A stretch of DNA of 64,000 nt. It comes from Gammaproteobacteria bacterium. Lineage in GTDB: Bacteria > Pseudomonadota > Gammaproteobacteria > Pseudomonadales > Pseudohongiellaceae. Of the stretch, positions 63,791-64,000 are shown piece by piece. The notes under the pieces are model-generated. The model had not been told where the DNA came from. It ran no database searches and saw only the letters and a list, made by a program, of their open reading frames with translations. A program made the translations under genes and the position numbers. Each line of letters begins with the position of its first letter. Positions within the stretch are counted from its first letter, which is position 1. The stretch lies in contig JAQWZF010000031.1 of NCBI GenBank assembly GCA_029253585.1, positions 62,001 through 126,000 of the forward strand. The letters are read 5' to 3'.

Positions 63791-64000
63791 TTACTGCAAC
63801 AAGTGATGATCGGCGGGAAGGTTTTTGGAGATCCAAATTGCCAGTTTGTGGCGCATATTTACTGCGTTTTCATCTTGCGTTGCCAGTGCCTGTATTACTC
63901 CGTCCTTGACGAGTAATAGGTAGATCGCACGCACTTTTATGTCGACATGATCGGTGTTTTCAAACTTTCCCGCACCCCGAGCTTCGAAGTAGCGCGTGCC
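63791..64000 (-). CDS. Partial CDS, C-terminal 69 residues of an unknown protein
   Basis: The open frame runs from the window edge to TAA at 63791-63793 and lacks a start inside the window, so it is absent from the ORF track. The sequence (YFEARGAGKFENTDHVDIKV, later MRHKLAIWISKNLPADHHLL) is mixed and soluble, with no motif I recognise. It ends eight bases before the cyclophilin ATG, so the two are probably one operon. Confidence 0.6.
   Translation of the reverse strand, partial: GTRYFEARGAGKFENTDHVDIKVRAIYLLLVKDGVIQALATQDENAVNMRHKLAIWISKNLPADHHLLQ

Noticed and set aside
1-64000. Mobile elements, prophage, CRISPR arrays
   Set aside because: No transposase, integrase, direct-repeat array or phage structural gene was seen in the ORF track or the spacers.
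1-64000. tRNA and rRNA genes
   Set aside because: No convincing TPsiC-loop consensus with matching acceptor stem was noticed in the intergenic regions; a covariance-model search would be decisive.

Overview
The window looks like chromosomal DNA of a free-living, aerobic, probably marine gammaproteobacterium. The support is gene content: DinG, exonuclease I (SbcB), the DUF349 protein, NfsA, PilU-type pilus ATPase sequence, Ada/AlkA plus Ogt, SURF1, many exported proteins, a PQQ dehydrogenase with its cytochrome c, several periplasmic peptidases, and four DUF6644 membrane proteins. I see no rRNA, tRNA, insertion sequence, prophage or CRISPR array. Placement below class is not attempted, because it would need a database.

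Layout. 1-1.2 kb: a decayed HtrA/DegP-type protease. 1.5-3.5 kb: a serine hydrolase and the nitroreductase NfsA. 3.6-9.3 kb: an envelope redox cluster with two CopC-like proteins, two near-duplicate secreted beta-rich proteins, and a cytochrome c fused to a PHM-like type II copper monooxygenase carrying all expected copper ligands. 9.6-13.5 kb: SURF1, a DUF6644 pair, a Tat-exported aldo/keto reductase and a secreted protein of unknown function. 13.5-18.6 kb: M20 peptidase, a broken DUF1232 gene, and a tight operon (SDR, membrane protein, CDP-alcohol phosphatidyltransferase, periplasmic chorismate mutase). 18.7-21.2 kb: a fused FO synthase (CofG-CofH/FbiC), the committed step to deazaflavin/F420. 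21.2-31.1 kb: amidohydrolase, second DUF1232 protein, M24 peptidase, MaoC-like protein translationally coupled to a multiply broken MBL/cyclic-nucleotide gene, AhpD-like protein, SDR and acyl-CoA ligase. 31.2-33.7 kb: PQQ dehydrogenase with a lanthanide-type Asp-Tyr-Asp motif and its diheme cytochrome. 33.9-35.9 kb: phosphate permease with its PhoU-like partner. 36-42.4 kb: RRM protein, DUF1272 protein, DPP III-like lipoprotein, a broken diguanylate cyclase and a second DUF6644 pair. 42.4-50.7 kb: IlvD, alkylation repair (Ada-AlkA fusion and Ogt), a TonB-like orphan, MATE pump and XdhC. 50.8-64 kb: secreted protein, amidase, a pilU 3' remnant, PyrB, SbcB, acyltransferase, DUF349 protein, DinG, a small membrane protein, a cyclophilin and a partial CDS.

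The strongest whole-window signal is gene decay. Five genes carry frameshifts, in-frame stops, catalytic-site loss or large truncation: HtrA, one DUF1232 copy, MBL/cNMP, GGDEF and PilU. The second DUF1232 copy seems to have lost its ATG. Several of these serve signalling or surface motility, which would fit relaxed selection on those traits, but read-level evidence is needed to exclude assembly error. The best candidate for an undescribed system is the copper-monooxygenase/cytochrome cluster at 3.6-9.3 kb. The lanthanide-type PQQ dehydrogenase, the FO synthase and the TonB-like orphan come next.
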